Shown in pieces: positions 10,620 through 22,280 of a DNA stretch of 64,000 nt. Source of the DNA: Isoetes taiwanensis. Its lineage: Eukaryota; Streptophyta; Lycopodiopsida; Isoetales; Isoetaceae. The translations under genes and the position numbers were made by a program. The notes beneath the pieces are model-generated. The model was not told the origin of the DNA and made no database searches. It worked only from the letters and a program-made list of their open reading frames with translations. Where the stretch lies: contig JAJEKV010000056.1 in the NCBI GenBank assembly GCA_021234155.1, positions 7,986,575 through 8,050,574 on the forward strand. The letters run 5' to 3'. Position 1 is the first letter of the stretch. Each line of letters opens with the position of its first letter.

Positions 10620-11160
10620 CCTTTCAAATTGAGCTTATCTATAGTGTTGGCAATGATTCGGCATTTAAAACTTAAGTGCAAGAGTGAGATTACTTGAGGT
10701 TGAGATTATTTTAGAGGGACATGGTTGAAACCTAATCATAGGAAAGCATTTTGCAAAATCTTGAATATATCACAAACAATAAAGACATATGAGCTCATTT
10801 GAAGGTTGTATCTCAGATCAACATAGATCATTTCTAGAGTCTTAACAATTGTAGTGGAAGCGCAATTTCATATATATGCTAGTTGCTTTGGATGAATTAT
10901 TCATGGTAAGTGGCAAATCTATAATAAAGTACTGAGTTTTTCCTTAGGCATGACAAGCATGATGTAAAATTATCACAAGAATCCATTTCTTTAAACTATT
11001 AGCCAGTGTCCACCCAAAGGCAAAGAAGCGCCTTCTCTTCCCACTCTTTTAGGGTGTTGTTGACCTTCCATTGACTTGACTTTTTGGCTTTGACGTGCAA
11101 AAGTCTTCTCCAGAGCTTGTCTTCTGCTACCAAAATTGGGCGAGCGACCAAAACTCAGCA
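10586..11160. other. Poly(A) tract and spacer, no gene
   Basis: A run of about 30 A at 10587-10617, directly at the end of duplication unit 2, may be a retroelement tail or an assembly-prone homopolymer. Nothing else is recognised. Confidence 0.3.
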
Positions 11161-11174
11161 CTCAATTCCTTCAA

Positions 11175-11400
<226 letters not shown>

Positions 11401-11817
11401 AAAAAAGAAAAAGAGAGAGAGGAAGAAAAAACAAGGGAGCATCTAGACATCTAACCAGGAATCCTAAGGGCACTGGTCACGGATTATAGCTCTGCCCCCT
11501 CCGTACACTGCCTATTTCTTTTGCAACCTCGCGCCTCTTACCTTGTACAGTTCTTCACGCCGGCAGGTCAACTGTATTAGGGATAGATCCTTCTGCACAA
11601 AAAAAAATTGTGTTCCTAAGGTGGCTGCCATGCTGGAGGACATACAATCTATCAAGTGATTTACGGAACTGTAGGGAAAAAAAAAACCTATACATGTGTC
11701 CGATGAATAAATTATTCAAGCCCTTCAATAAGGGAAAAAAAAAACCTAAGCTACATATAATTGTGCTAAATTGCATTCAATACATGAGATTATAATTTAG
11801 CATATGCAAATGATCAA

Positions 11818-11945
11818 GAATAGAATAGAATAGGTTTTTTATCGTCCACTGAGACCAATCGGCCTATGGGACCCAGAAGGAGCGCAGCAAACTTATTACT
11901 GTCCGGGTTAAAAAACCCCCGCCCCGAAGGGTTTTCGAGAGAAAG
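11818..11945 (-). repeat. LINE-type 3' end with (TATTC)n tail
   Basis: The body shares TTTTTTATCGTCCACTGAGA, then CGGCCTATGGGACCCAGAAG, and continues almost identically to the copy at 38159-38325. On the minus strand it ends in (TATTC)n. It is 5'-truncated at about 11945. Confidence 0.6.
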
Positions 11946-12657
11946 AGCATATTGATTCCTATACGAAAAATTATGTGGGACATTTAAACCACAAATAAAA
12001 TACAACACAAAAGTTGGTTCGTGTTGTTCGGGATATTGAATAGAGTGCAAGCTTTGTGCATTTAATTGATTTAGTTTGGGTTGTTGAAGATATTGAATAG
12101 ACTACAAGCTTGTGCATTTAATTGATTCACATGCATTATTTAAGTCTATCTATAAACTAGGAGAGAGTTTCAAAAGCAATTCACTGTGCGCAAGCACTTC
12201 AGATAAACTGGAAGGCCCCATCTTCTGCAATCCCTTCCCCTCACATAATGTTTCAGTCCTATTGTTAGAACCCTCTATAAAAATGCTCTAGATTCCATGT
12301 GATGCATGTGCATAATAACGTAACCCCCCTGAAGCTACCTTTAATGATGCATTGAAGAGCATGTATATTGCAAGATCAATATTTCTAATGCACATTTCTA
12401 CTAACAAAAATGCTTATTATTTGGATGCGCATAGCATGATGCATTGCGTATTACATGTTCATGATTTCTAATGCTCGCAGTCCGTGAAGAAAAAAAAAAC
12501 ATTATTATATTTAGCTCCTTCTCCTGGCTACCAAGTCAACATCAATAAAGGGAACCTACATTGGTGTGATCAGGACCTCCAAATTGCTTAGAGTGATCAA
12601 TCTAGGGAAGAAACAGTGGAAAAGCCGCATTAAAAAAAAAGCCTTTATGGAATGTGT
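11946..12657. other. AT-rich spacer, no gene
   Basis: No coding region. One short duplication is visible: GATATTGAATAGA(G/C)T followed by GCAAGCTT and TGTGCATTTAATTGATT occurs twice at about 12030-12130. Confidence 0.35.
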
Positions 12658-12815
12658 AAAGATAAGATAAGATAAGATGAATTTTTACGTCCACGGGAAC
12701 CCAACGGGTTATGGGACGGCACATGCAAGGGCAACAACCCATCTAAAACCTGGGGACTAGGCCCCATCACCAAACACAATAATCAAATATTAAAAGGCTA
12801 CAAAGAATAAGATAA
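12658..12815 (-). repeat. LINE-type 3' end with (TTATC)n tail
   Basis: The body reads GAATTTTTACGTCCACGGGA then ACGGGTTATGGGACGGCACA, then CCCCATCACCAAACACAATA, matching the 11.28-kb copy. The minus-strand tail is (TTATC)n. AAGATAAGATAA on the left and AATAAGATAAGATAA on the right flank the body and may be a target duplication or tail slippage. Confidence 0.6.
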
Positions 12816-14253
12816 GATAATGCTAATGCTAATGGTAAATTCATGCTTCCAAGAAAAGTAAAGTAGTGAAAAAAAGTACATAAATTTTTAAGATTTGTGG
12901 AGTAGATTTGGGGTCAAAAATATGATCAAATTTTGGCTAAAAAAAAGTCAATGGGCTGTCAACTGTGTAACAGTGATCAGAAAATGGAAAAATTGGGAGG
13001 AGGATTTTTTTGGAGTTTTAATCAACTAGGATATAGTTAAAAAATTGCAAATAAGAGGAACATTGAAGAAAAATCAATTTGAGGACTATTGGACCTGCAT
13101 GAGTTCTTGAGAACATAGACTGTTTTCTCAAGAACAAGGATTTTATAAATGGATCTTGAGTTTTGAATGACCTTTTAACTTTTATAACTGTGAATATACT
13201 CGAAATCACTTTATAAAGAGGGACATCTAAGAAAAATACAGATTGGATCAACACTTTTGGCAAAAAATAGAATTTTATGAAAACAATCTATAAAACAGAG
13301 TAATCTTCATGGAAGAATGGAATTTCAAAAAGAAGAATCATCATCATGACTCATCAATTCCATTCAATATGAAGGTAATACAAGTCGAAGAATAATGCTC
13401 AGCACTGTACATCAAAGATATTCCTAGAATTTTCACTGTCCTCAAGAGTTTCAGTGGAAAGTCTTTAAAAAGATAAGGATTTGATTTAAAAAAAATGTAT
13501 TTCAAAGGTAGTAAGAGACCACAAGATGATGCAAGAAAGGGCCAAATTGGTTGAATTTGTTTGAACCATGCTGATTAAAGTCTTCTCTTTCATAATCCAT
13601 GTCAATACGAGCGTGAATCACTACAATTGTTGGAGCCTTTCTTGACATAAACCCGAATAAAATATTTAGAAGCTCCATATACAGTCCTGTTGAACTTATT
13701 GTACATAAGGAATTTCACTCAAAATTCTAATAACTACTACAATATTAAGAGAGGGGCAACAACCCAAACCTATGAAAAATGTGGGGGAGAATGGGGAAAG
13801 AAATGGGGGATGGAATAGGCCATTTTCTTAGGTTGGAAGAGATGGGAAGGGAGATTGGCCATCTTTCCTTTTATCTCTCCACTCCTTTTTTTAGCAGGCT
13901 TGCTAACCTCCCCTACAACAATTCTAGAAACTCTAACCTATCCACATGCACTGCCATGACAACCCCAATTTCAACAATGTGGAATTGCATGTAAATACTT
14001 TTTATTATCAGCCTTAATTCTAACAGGTCTCAAATTACAAGTTAACACTTATCACAAGCCAGTATTCCACATTCAAATAGATGTAACTCAAGTAGATAAT
14101 CACAAGCCAGTATTTCACATTCAAGTAGAGTAAGATACTCATATACTGAAAGTAAGATTACAATGAAAGCACGAATACAATGAAAATGCATTGAAAGTAG
14201 GATTACAATGAAAGTAAGATTCACATCATAAGATACTCATGGACTCTCGTACT
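12816..14253. other. AT-rich spacer, no gene
   Basis: No supported gene. It contains a run of similar AAAGTAAGATT and TACAATGAAAG words near 14.15-14.22 kb, immediately downstream of the DUF7869-type gene. Confidence 0.3.
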
Positions 14254-16151
14254 TTATTTTGCTTGTTCGGCTATCTTCTCTAGTGACTTCAGAACTTTAT
14301 CCTTCACAGAGATTGGAATCTTCATGCACCCCTTTCTTGGATCCACCTTGCCCTTTCTGGAGTTCCATGACATCAACACGGATTTTATTTCCACCCATTG
14401 GGCCGGATCACTTGCATCATACTTCCATTGCTTATTAAAACAATCTTTGTAGCGCTCTTTTTCAGTAATGACTCCTTTTTCACTTACTGGACGCCACCAC
14501 TCCACACGCACCTTGTTTCTGTTAGGGTTATTAGCTTCCCTACAACACTGAGATGGTATACCCTAACCAAATAGGATAAGTATCTTCATCTGATGGCCTG
14601 ACGATCAAATATTGGTCATCCTTCAAATCCATCTTAAGATCATATGGAGCAAGTCCATAATACTTGGGACGCTCTTTTCTAGGTCCAACATAGTGCTCTT
14701 CATCCTCTTCCACCTCCTCTTTAGACTCCTCTGTCATCAAGTGGATCGGCTGCTGATCAGGTTGGAATTGACTATGGTCGAGCCTCCATCGACTTTGAGG
14801 TAGCCAACCCTCTCGAAGGACGCTACTACTTGTGTCCAAACTCTCTAAAAGTATATGAACTTCATTCTAATGATTTACAAGTGCTTCATTGCATGCTCTT
14901 CTCTCTGGTGCTATGTGTTTATCTGCTAAGGATTTCTCCCAATACTTTATATAATCCATTATCCCTTCCATAGTCCGTTCACAGTCCTTCACTTCTCCAA
15001 TGGTTTCATAGCTTTAGGCTCTCCCGTCGGCACATTTGGTTCACCTGCCACATCCTCTTTTCAAATCAATATGTCCTTATCTTCCGGTTTCCACACGGGA
15101 TCTCCAGCCCCCATCTTGTATTGCATTATTGGTTTTCCATTCTTCACCCAAAACCTAAATTGCAATGGAGCACTATGCCCAATAAGGTCTTCACGAGCAT
15201 AACCCTCTATGAACTCTTTTCACTCGGGGAATTCTTGTATCAATGAATCAATAGGAGGAGGTGAAGAACACTGCTTAAATAGCTCCAAAAGCCTCGGATA
15301 GGTGGTGACGTCACTTTTCTGCAATTTGATCCTATAATGCCCAAACATTGCATCAATGTCTTCGTGAGTGTGGCCAGGCATCAAGTAACCAACATAGACC
15401 ATTTCAAACACTCCAACCCATGTAAGATACGACAAGTATGCAAACAAGTATCTATTTTTATTCTGGCCAGGACAATTGTCAAGTTGCAAGAGTAGCTTCT
15501 TGGGTAGTCGGCGCCCTGGTATTGGGTTCACATGAATTGAAGGTGCTGGCCCATTCATCCTTCCTATGGTCAAATCCTCTAGTTTCATGGGACCAGTGTC
15601 ATGCAATGCCTTGAAGAGATGTTGTAGGCCCTTCTTTCTGGTATGGATACATCTAAAGGAGGTATGGAAGGAATGTCATTTTCATCCACCACCACATTAT
15701 TTTCTCCAACATGCTCAATTCTTTGAAGCATCCCTTTTCCTATTATCTCAATGAAGTCCACTGGCCAGAGCAACAAGGCTGGCAACTCTAAACCACTGTT
15801 GATATTATTGCAAGCATAGCAGTGTTTGTCCTTCAGCTCAACACTGAAGTTATGAAGCTGTATTGAGGAAATGGAGACTCCCACAAAGTCATCACCAATA
15901 GCATGTCCATTATAGCAGTGCATAGGATCCCATAGTATAAGTACACCTTCACCAACAATTCCTCTATTGCACGGATGATGCAAAATCACTTTTTCATCCT
16001 TCCATGTTAATCTGGAAACTATCATTCTTCTTTCCTCATTAGCTCCAGCTGGGTTTTTAATATTTTCTGCATTTGCTTCATGTGGTTGTTCATTCTTATT
16101 TGTATTATTAGTCTCTTCCACATACATGTAATCAGCATCATTCTTCTCTGC
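14254..16151 (-). pseudogene. DUF7869-type protein gene, 3' part, split by a chromovirus
   Basis: The minus-strand protein contains an acidic linker and then PKKLLLQLDNCPGQNKNRYL and PGHTHEDIDAMFGHY (near 15.33-15.50 kb). DNxxxxNKN followed by GHTHEDIDxxF is the hallmark of the DUF7869 family, thought to derive from a transposase/integrase-like fold and amplified in seed-free plants. A C-terminal region reads DTYPIWLGYTISVL, then RVEWWRPVSEKG. A frame change near 15.6 kb, stops between 14.84 and 15.22 kb and a large insertion mean it is dead. Its 5' portion resumes at 38099-38158 beyond the inserted element. It could be a host gene or a domesticated or mobile one. Confidence 0.7.
16147..16151. 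repeat. Target-site duplication, left copy (TCTGC)
   Basis: TCTGC directly precedes the left LTR and is repeated at 38099-38103 directly after the right LTR. A 5-bp duplication is typical for Ty3/gypsy integration. Confidence 0.9.
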
Positions 16152-17772
16152 TGTGACGTTCCAAGTATTTATACGGTATAAGTATAAATATGTTGACACG
16201 TCACCAAGGATACATACGCCACATGGGGTATGGGAACCTAAGTGGTTCACTTAAAAGGGATTAAATTAGCTATGCTAATTTAATTATTGACAATAATAAC
16301 CTATAATTAAGGAACTAATATTTAAAAAAAACCATAATTAAGCTAATTATGGTTTGGAAAGGCGCCACGTGGCCACCCTCGATTGGTTAGCATGATAATG
16401 CTAATTGGGGTCAATAGGGTGGATCACCACCCCCGTATCAGCCACAACTCACCTTGAGCAGTGGAGCGCCACCCTTGTGACCAGAGTTGAGCGCCACCTT
16501 GAGCAATTGGACGCCACCCTTCTTACACAAGTTGAACACCAAGACCAAGCAGATGGAGATCCCCAATGACAACGGGTCGAGCCGAAATACAGGTGGGTGG
16601 CTAGAGTAGTTGTGAATTCTAGGATAGCGCCCCTGTTGGGCACCTGTTTGGGTTGTTGGTCTGTCCTCTCTGTGTTTACTCGTAGGAACTAACCCTTGAT
16701 TGTAAAGGTAAGTTCTCTATATATTTCGATTCTGGTTTTGCTTGTAATGGATGGATTGGTGGTTGTTAGCCTAGTGTTACTCTGGAAATGGGGGATTAAG
16801 GGGGGTAGAGACCTCTGAGGCTATTTATTGTAGTATGCTCCTAGATAGAGCCCTGTATTATCCCGTTAATTGCGGCTCAGGCACAAGAGCCCACCGGTCA
16901 TAGATGCTATGGTACCGCTTAGCACCGCATAAGGAACACAAAGGGTGAAGTGGAGGTGGGGTCTTGCACGACATAAAAGGCTCCCTCGACTTCTATAGCG
17001 AAGCTAGACCTGATAGCCTGGCCACGAGGGCCTGTATGGGTCCTGACACTCCCCGGTGTAGAGGTGTGACCCGTATGGGGCACCTTGCACTTTGAGTAGA
17101 TTTAGGGCGAGTAAGTCTGCACGGATGCGGGGTCGCCGATGCGCACGATTCTCTAGCTCGCCATGGAGCCACCGGTGATTCTCGAAGGGGACGCCTCCCC
17201 CACCTGCCTCATCTGGACCGGGACTTCATGAACCCCGGAGTAGGCTCAGCAGGTGATGCCTCGAGCCTCGTTCTCCCGAAGGCTATAGCGGCCATAGCGC
17301 GATTTGACCCATCCGCAAAGTGTGCACGTGGAGGGGCGGATGGAATGGACAACCCTAGCCAATGTTCTATGCCAGCCAACGCCATGTCAAGATTCGTGGT
17401 CACATCTCTTGAGGCCTAGCCGCCGGTCGATCCTCACCGAGTCCGAACCGGTAGAACCATGGGTTTGGGGTGTTTTCTTAGGTTTAGATGCATATTCTTT
17501 GCCGCTGGTATTTGATGGATATGCCACCCTTCGTGGTGGTTATTTATACGCGATTTATGCCGGTGCTAACCCTTGTATTCACGCTTCGCGGACGTAGGAG
17601 CCCCATTGAAGGCGTAATGAATGACCCCTTTTCAGTGTCCTTCTTCGGGCATCATATTATAGATGGCCCGAAATAGACGGAGGGTTCCGCCATGGCGAAG
17701 TTGGTCGCCATGGGAGGGGAAAGTCCCCGTATGTATACGTCCGAGGGTCGTATATGTTCAGGGAGCGTCACA
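16152..17772 (+). repeat. Left LTR of chromovirus
   Basis: TGTGACGTTCC to GGAGCGTCACA, alignable end to end with 36499-38098. The two copies differ by many substitutions and small indels, so the insertion is not recent. A TATA-like TTCTCTATATATTTCG at about 16712, also kept in the right copy, is the best promoter candidate. The LTR also places an artificial start on the interrupted DUF7869 frame on the minus strand. Confidence 0.93.
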
Positions 17773-17773
17773 G

Positions 17774-17791
17774 TGGTATCAGAGCATGGTT
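17774..17791 (+). promoter_or_regulatory. Primer binding site (initiator tRNA-Met)
   Basis: TGGTATCAGAGCATGGTT begins two bases after the left LTR. It is the standard plant PBS complementary to the 3' end of initiator tRNA-Met. Confidence 0.93.
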
Positions 17792-18063
17792 CTGGGAAGC
17801 CAAACTATTGCACTGCCCACATACTAACTCGTTAGATCGTTAGCTAGTGTGTGAGGATTTTTTTGGGTAGTATGAGATTTGGGGTGGTGTAGTAGATGTC
17901 GTCATGATTGCTTTAACGTGGTTTAAGAGTAAATAAGAGGTGAGTACCCGGTGCCAAACCCTAACCCTAAGTGGCGGGCAGGGGGTACCCGGGTGTCGCT
18001 GGCGCCCGTAGAAACCTCGGGGTAGGGGGTGCCCGCCACCTCGTAAAAAAAAAAAAAACCCGG
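17792..18063 (+). other. Chromovirus leader up to the Penelope-like insertion
   Basis: Untranslated leader with no coding signal. It contains two telomere-like units (CCCTAACCCTAA at about 17960) and a run of 14 A (about 18044-18057) at the left junction of the nested element. Confidence 0.5.
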
Positions 18064-20337
18064 AAACAACTAGCACAGGCAACAACCCTACTAGCAGTTC
18101 AAGCTACTTCGGTCAATCCCTCCGTAGCCTTATCATCCTGTACAATTAGTCGAGCTAACTAAAAGACAGTGCATCCTAATTAGGCTCCAAGTATCTTTAC
18201 TTTAATCAGATTTTCTATAATCACCAACCTTTTCTTTTTATCCCTATAGGGGATTCCTTAACCTTTAAGGTCTAAGGTACGCATACCTTAAATCTAAGCC
18301 TAATTTATTATGTTTGAATACTTATGATCTTGAATGTCCAACATTTATTCATTGACTGAACTTCTGTAGTTCAAGACGTATATATCTACACTTCATATGT
18401 CATCCTTTATTTAAATCCAATTTACATGGAACATTGTTTGTTAGTAGTCTTTTGCATGCACCATGCATGTCTTTCCTTTACCTTTCTCACATGCGCTTTT
18501 GCATGTATCCGTTTTTCTCGGATTTCTAAATCTCATTGCATGCATGCATAGACTTATTTTCAAGTTCATCTTTACTTTTTTTTAAGGAAAAATATGCACC
18601 AAGAAGGCCTATATCCTTTTGCTTTGCAATAGCCTCCATTAGTCTCCATTTTCTTTTTGTTTGCTTCATTTCAAGCAAGAACTTAATATTTTCTTATTTT
18701 TCATTCTATTCCCATCTTTCATGAGTACTAAACTTTTATACCGTGTTTTCACCTCAAAGTACTCATTCTCGCATACAATGTTACTAGGAAAGCACACGCA
18801 TTTATTTAACTATTTTTCCTTCATATATAATGCTAGGCCTAAGCCACAAAACTGATGATATCATATCTCAGAATATAACTTCAGATTCACAAAAGGTTTT
18901 CCATCATAAGCGTAAATCATAAAATAGCATATGGATTTGGAACATATCATATAGTACCCGCTTTCTTGTAGCTTAGTTTCAACCAAATGGTCTGCAAAAC
19001 TTTTTTTCTTTTTTCCGGTAGAATCCAACTTAAACTGATCCTACTTTTTACCTATTATATTATGTAAGCATCTAGATACATATCCTGCAACACTTCTTGC
19101 CGCTAAACGCCTATCATAGTCGCTTGAGATTATACTCCCCAGCTTTTAGTTGTTGATTTCTTTATGCCTTCCATATCTTGATCCATGCAACTGTTTCAGC
19201 TAGAACATACCATAACAAAGAAAAGATAGTACAATGGGAGAAGAATACCGCGTGCACTGCAGCCAATCAATAATCATTAGCATAAGAATGGTAAAATAAA
19301 AGGGCCAAAAGGTACATTGGGTATTCTTGGCTCTTCGCCCCTCACCCATTGTACCTTTTGCTCTTGATTAGTAAAAGCTTAATTAAGAAACATAAATCAA
19401 GAAATGAAGACATGGAATAATAAAATTAACACCCTATTACCATTGGGTATCATATAATCGAAGTTATTTTAACCATATAGCATTCAAAAGCATCATAAGC
19501 ATGATACAATACATTGTTTGAGAAATTTTCTTAACTATTGGGATATGGCAATTCTCCCCGGTTCTTTATCTGATTAAATTTACCTTTATCCTATCATGAT
19601 GAGCCCGGCCATTTCCATTTTTAGACCTCGTGGCTCCTATTCTCCTACTCCAGTATATGTAGGGAAGATTATATTTAGTCTACCATTCAATTTTGGCTAG
19701 TATACCTGAAAATCTTCATCTTCAGAGTTTATTTCCTCTTCAAATTAAGTCCTCCGGGACGATTGTGCTTCCTTAGCAAAGTTTCCATGATACCCGTGAC
19801 CGCTTTCTATTGAAGCACCTTTTTTTCGTACCAAAGTTATCATTTCCTTCACTAAAACCTCTTTTAGTATCAAAGCCCCGGCCTCCAGTTCTCCTTTCCA
19901 TCTCAATGGCCTCAAACTCCAGTGATAGTTTGCACCATTCACATTCCCTGTTGGTTTCGGCAAAGCGCAAAGCCTCCCTTTCAGAATCGTATTCTTCACT
20001 TTCCTCTTCCGAGCTGTAACCCATCTTCCTAGGTGAGTTTAATGCAGCTCTGCGCCAAATACAGATTATAAAGTTTGGCTGCATTGGGTCCTTGCTATTA
20101 CCAAGGCGCCTCCGAATCCCACTGCCATATCTTTGCTTTTAATTTTCGAATCAGAGCCTAGGGTTTTCGATTTAGCTTATTAGTTTTTAATACCCTAGAA
20201 ATTACTAGGTATTCGACCTAGCTTTTATCATTCATTTCTTTAAAACAAATACTTTAAGGGGTTCAATGGTATGGGTTTAGCTTGCAAACCCCTAAGGGTG
20301 CTAGCTGCCCACCCTAGTAAGCTCAACTACTACAAAT
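18064..20337 (-). repeat. Left pseudo-LTR of the Penelope-like element
   Basis: Alignable with 26314-28605 (start AAACAACTAGCAC, end CTCAACTACTACAAAT). The remaining 50 or so bases of this copy continue at 22048-22101, after a LINE insertion. It carries a broken copy of the acidic/RGG-type ORF on the minus strand. Confidence 0.85.
19745..20084 (-). pseudogene. Acidic/RGG-type ORF in left pseudo-LTR (broken copy)
   Basis: Same protein as the ORF in the right repeat (start MQPNFIICIWRRAALNSPRK), but a frameshift near 19.82 kb at the FGTxKRG stretch splits the frame. See the right copy for a description. Confidence 0.55.
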
Positions 20338-22047
20338 CATAAGGGGGGAAATCACAAGGTGGCAACAAACTATAGAACCATTCTTATTGGCAGCATTTTC
20401 TCAAAAATTTTGGGCAGTCTCCTTGAGAACAAACTTAGCAGTTGGGCAGAGCAAGAAGAGGCCCGCTCACAATACCAGGCTGGGTTCCGATGTGATCATA
20501 ACACTCTCGATCATGTCCTCACACTCCGGGCTGTGATTGAGAAAGCTAAAACACCAAACTCTTCCCCTCAGATCCGCATTCATTGATTTTTTCTAAGGCG
20601 CTCGATACATCTGCCCAGAAAGACCTTGGTGACAGATTGATACAACTTCGGGTCCCCAAAGAAAATCGGAGGCAGATCTCAACTTTATGCTGAAGTTCTG
20701 ATAACAATCTCCGTGGAATGCGCCGGTTCTAAAGAGCACGATAGGAGTAAGGCGTGGATGCCCATTATCCCCACCTTATTCGCATCTATATTGATGAATT
20801 AGATGATTGGCTACGCCATCATCACTAGCAGAACAAAATTGGGCGCTTATATCCTTCAGCTCCTCCTCTATGCCGACGATGTAGTCCTAATGGCCAGCAA
20901 GAAGAAAGCATTGCAAGAGCATCTCAACACCTAGCAGATTTCTCAGACAAAGAAAAAGATGACCGCTAATCATCAAAGTCAAAAATTATGGTCTTTGGCA
21001 CAAGAGAAAGACCGGTTTTCACCTACAAGGGAGAGCAGATGGAAATAGTTGAATCATACAAGTATTTGGGGATTGACATAGCATCTAACTACAGCTGGAA
21101 AACATGCATTAATAGAAGAGTCTCAGGCGGGAAAGCAGCACTTTATGGCATGCTAGCTAAATGTCATAAAGCATCACTCACGGATTGGAATTTGAAGAAG
21201 CTTCTCTTTAAGACACTAGTACAAACAGTAGTACTATACGGTGCTCCAATTTGGGGTCCAGAGATCTCGGCCAATATGTGGAAGCAGATTGAAGCGATTC
21301 AAAAATCCTTCATAAAAGAAGAACTTCTGTTAGGTCTCAAATCCCATATTCGATTATGCTTGCTGAAGTAGGCCTGTTACCAATGGAATTAGAAGGTTTA
21401 TACCAGGCAATAAACTTTTTCAACAGGGTGAATGCGCAAGATTCAACCCGAGTGTCTCACCAAGCTTTAGAGAACTCGGAATGGAAGAATAAGCTATTTG
21501 CCTGGGCTGCTAAATGGGGGATAACCACATGGCCATCCGAGAAAGATGAAATCCACGCTATGCTGAAGAAACAAGCAATGCAGCTCATGTGGGCAAACCC
21601 AGGAAAGAGAATGGTACAAAGATCGTAAAAATGTCAATCCCATGATAACAAAGTAAAAGCCACTTTATCCGATAGCTAATATACCTAAGTCTCGAGAGAT
21701 GCCCACTGGCTAGGTACGTAATGTGGTCCCATAAATTGGAAATCGAGACCGAGATGGGCCAAGATACGTAGAAGAACGATCCAGAAGTATGTGAGACGAG
21801 ACAGATTGAAGACGAAGACCATGTCTTCACATGCTGTCCAGAATACGCACACATCAGAGATAGTTTTGGGATTAAAGCTACAAATTTTTTATCTCTGTTA
21901 CAGATGCCACCAATGGCTTTAGGACCTTATATTAAGGCGGTTGATACTCACCGCTCTTTTTTGTTAAAGTTGTAAATAGATGGTTCATGTGCTCCATGGT
22001 CTTTCGAGGCCCAAGAGAGCATCAGACAAATAATAATAATAATAATA
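20338..22047 (+). mobile_element. 5'-truncated LINE fragment with (TAA)n tail
   Basis: Inserted in the left pseudo-LTR at ACAAATC; the uninterrupted right repeat shows the empty site. It encodes the RT half of a LINE: NYRTILIGSIFSKILGSLLE (20.36 kb), a decayed catalytic region (LLYADDVVLMA at about 20.87 kb), YKYLGIDIASNYSWK (21.06 kb), then the thumb and C-terminal region to about 21.85 kb. It ends in AATAATAATAATAA. It is the same family as the LINE at 60.7 kb. AAATC is a probable short target duplication. Internal stops and frameshifts are numerous. Confidence 0.85.
20988..21628 (+). pseudogene. LINE ORF2 C-terminal part (broken)
   Basis: The longest open pieces in the LINE fragment: MVFGTRERPVFTYKGEQMEI, YLGIDIASNY, then GGKAALYGMLAKCHK, LVLYGAPIWG-type post-RT sequence, and in a second frame ALENSEWKNKLFAWAAKWG. 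It aligns with 63.78-64.00 kb and extends beyond where the other copy leaves the window. Confidence 0.7.
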
Positions 22048-22280
22048 AAATCCTTGCTTATTTCCTTACTTATTCCAATGTTTCTATTACATAAAAAAAA
22101 TCCTACCTCCTTCCGTAGGATTATTCTGCCCCTTTGCTCTTTTCTATGTCACTGTAACTATAGGGTGGGTTGACCCCTACTTGTTACAGTAGGGGTTCAG
22201 CCATAATCCTATAGTTAATAAATGTTACCCCTGAACTTTAAACTGTATGTACCAATCAAGATATTATTGAAAACATACCT

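Noticed and set aside
17955-17970. Telomere-like CCCTAACCCTAA
   Set aside because: Only two units, located in the chromovirus leader; too short for a telomeric tract.
18850-18890. CTGATGA words in the pseudo-LTRs as a possible hammerhead ribozyme core
   Set aside because: Penelope-like elements often carry hammerheads, but no matching GAAA/stem arrangement follows in either repeat copy, on either strand.
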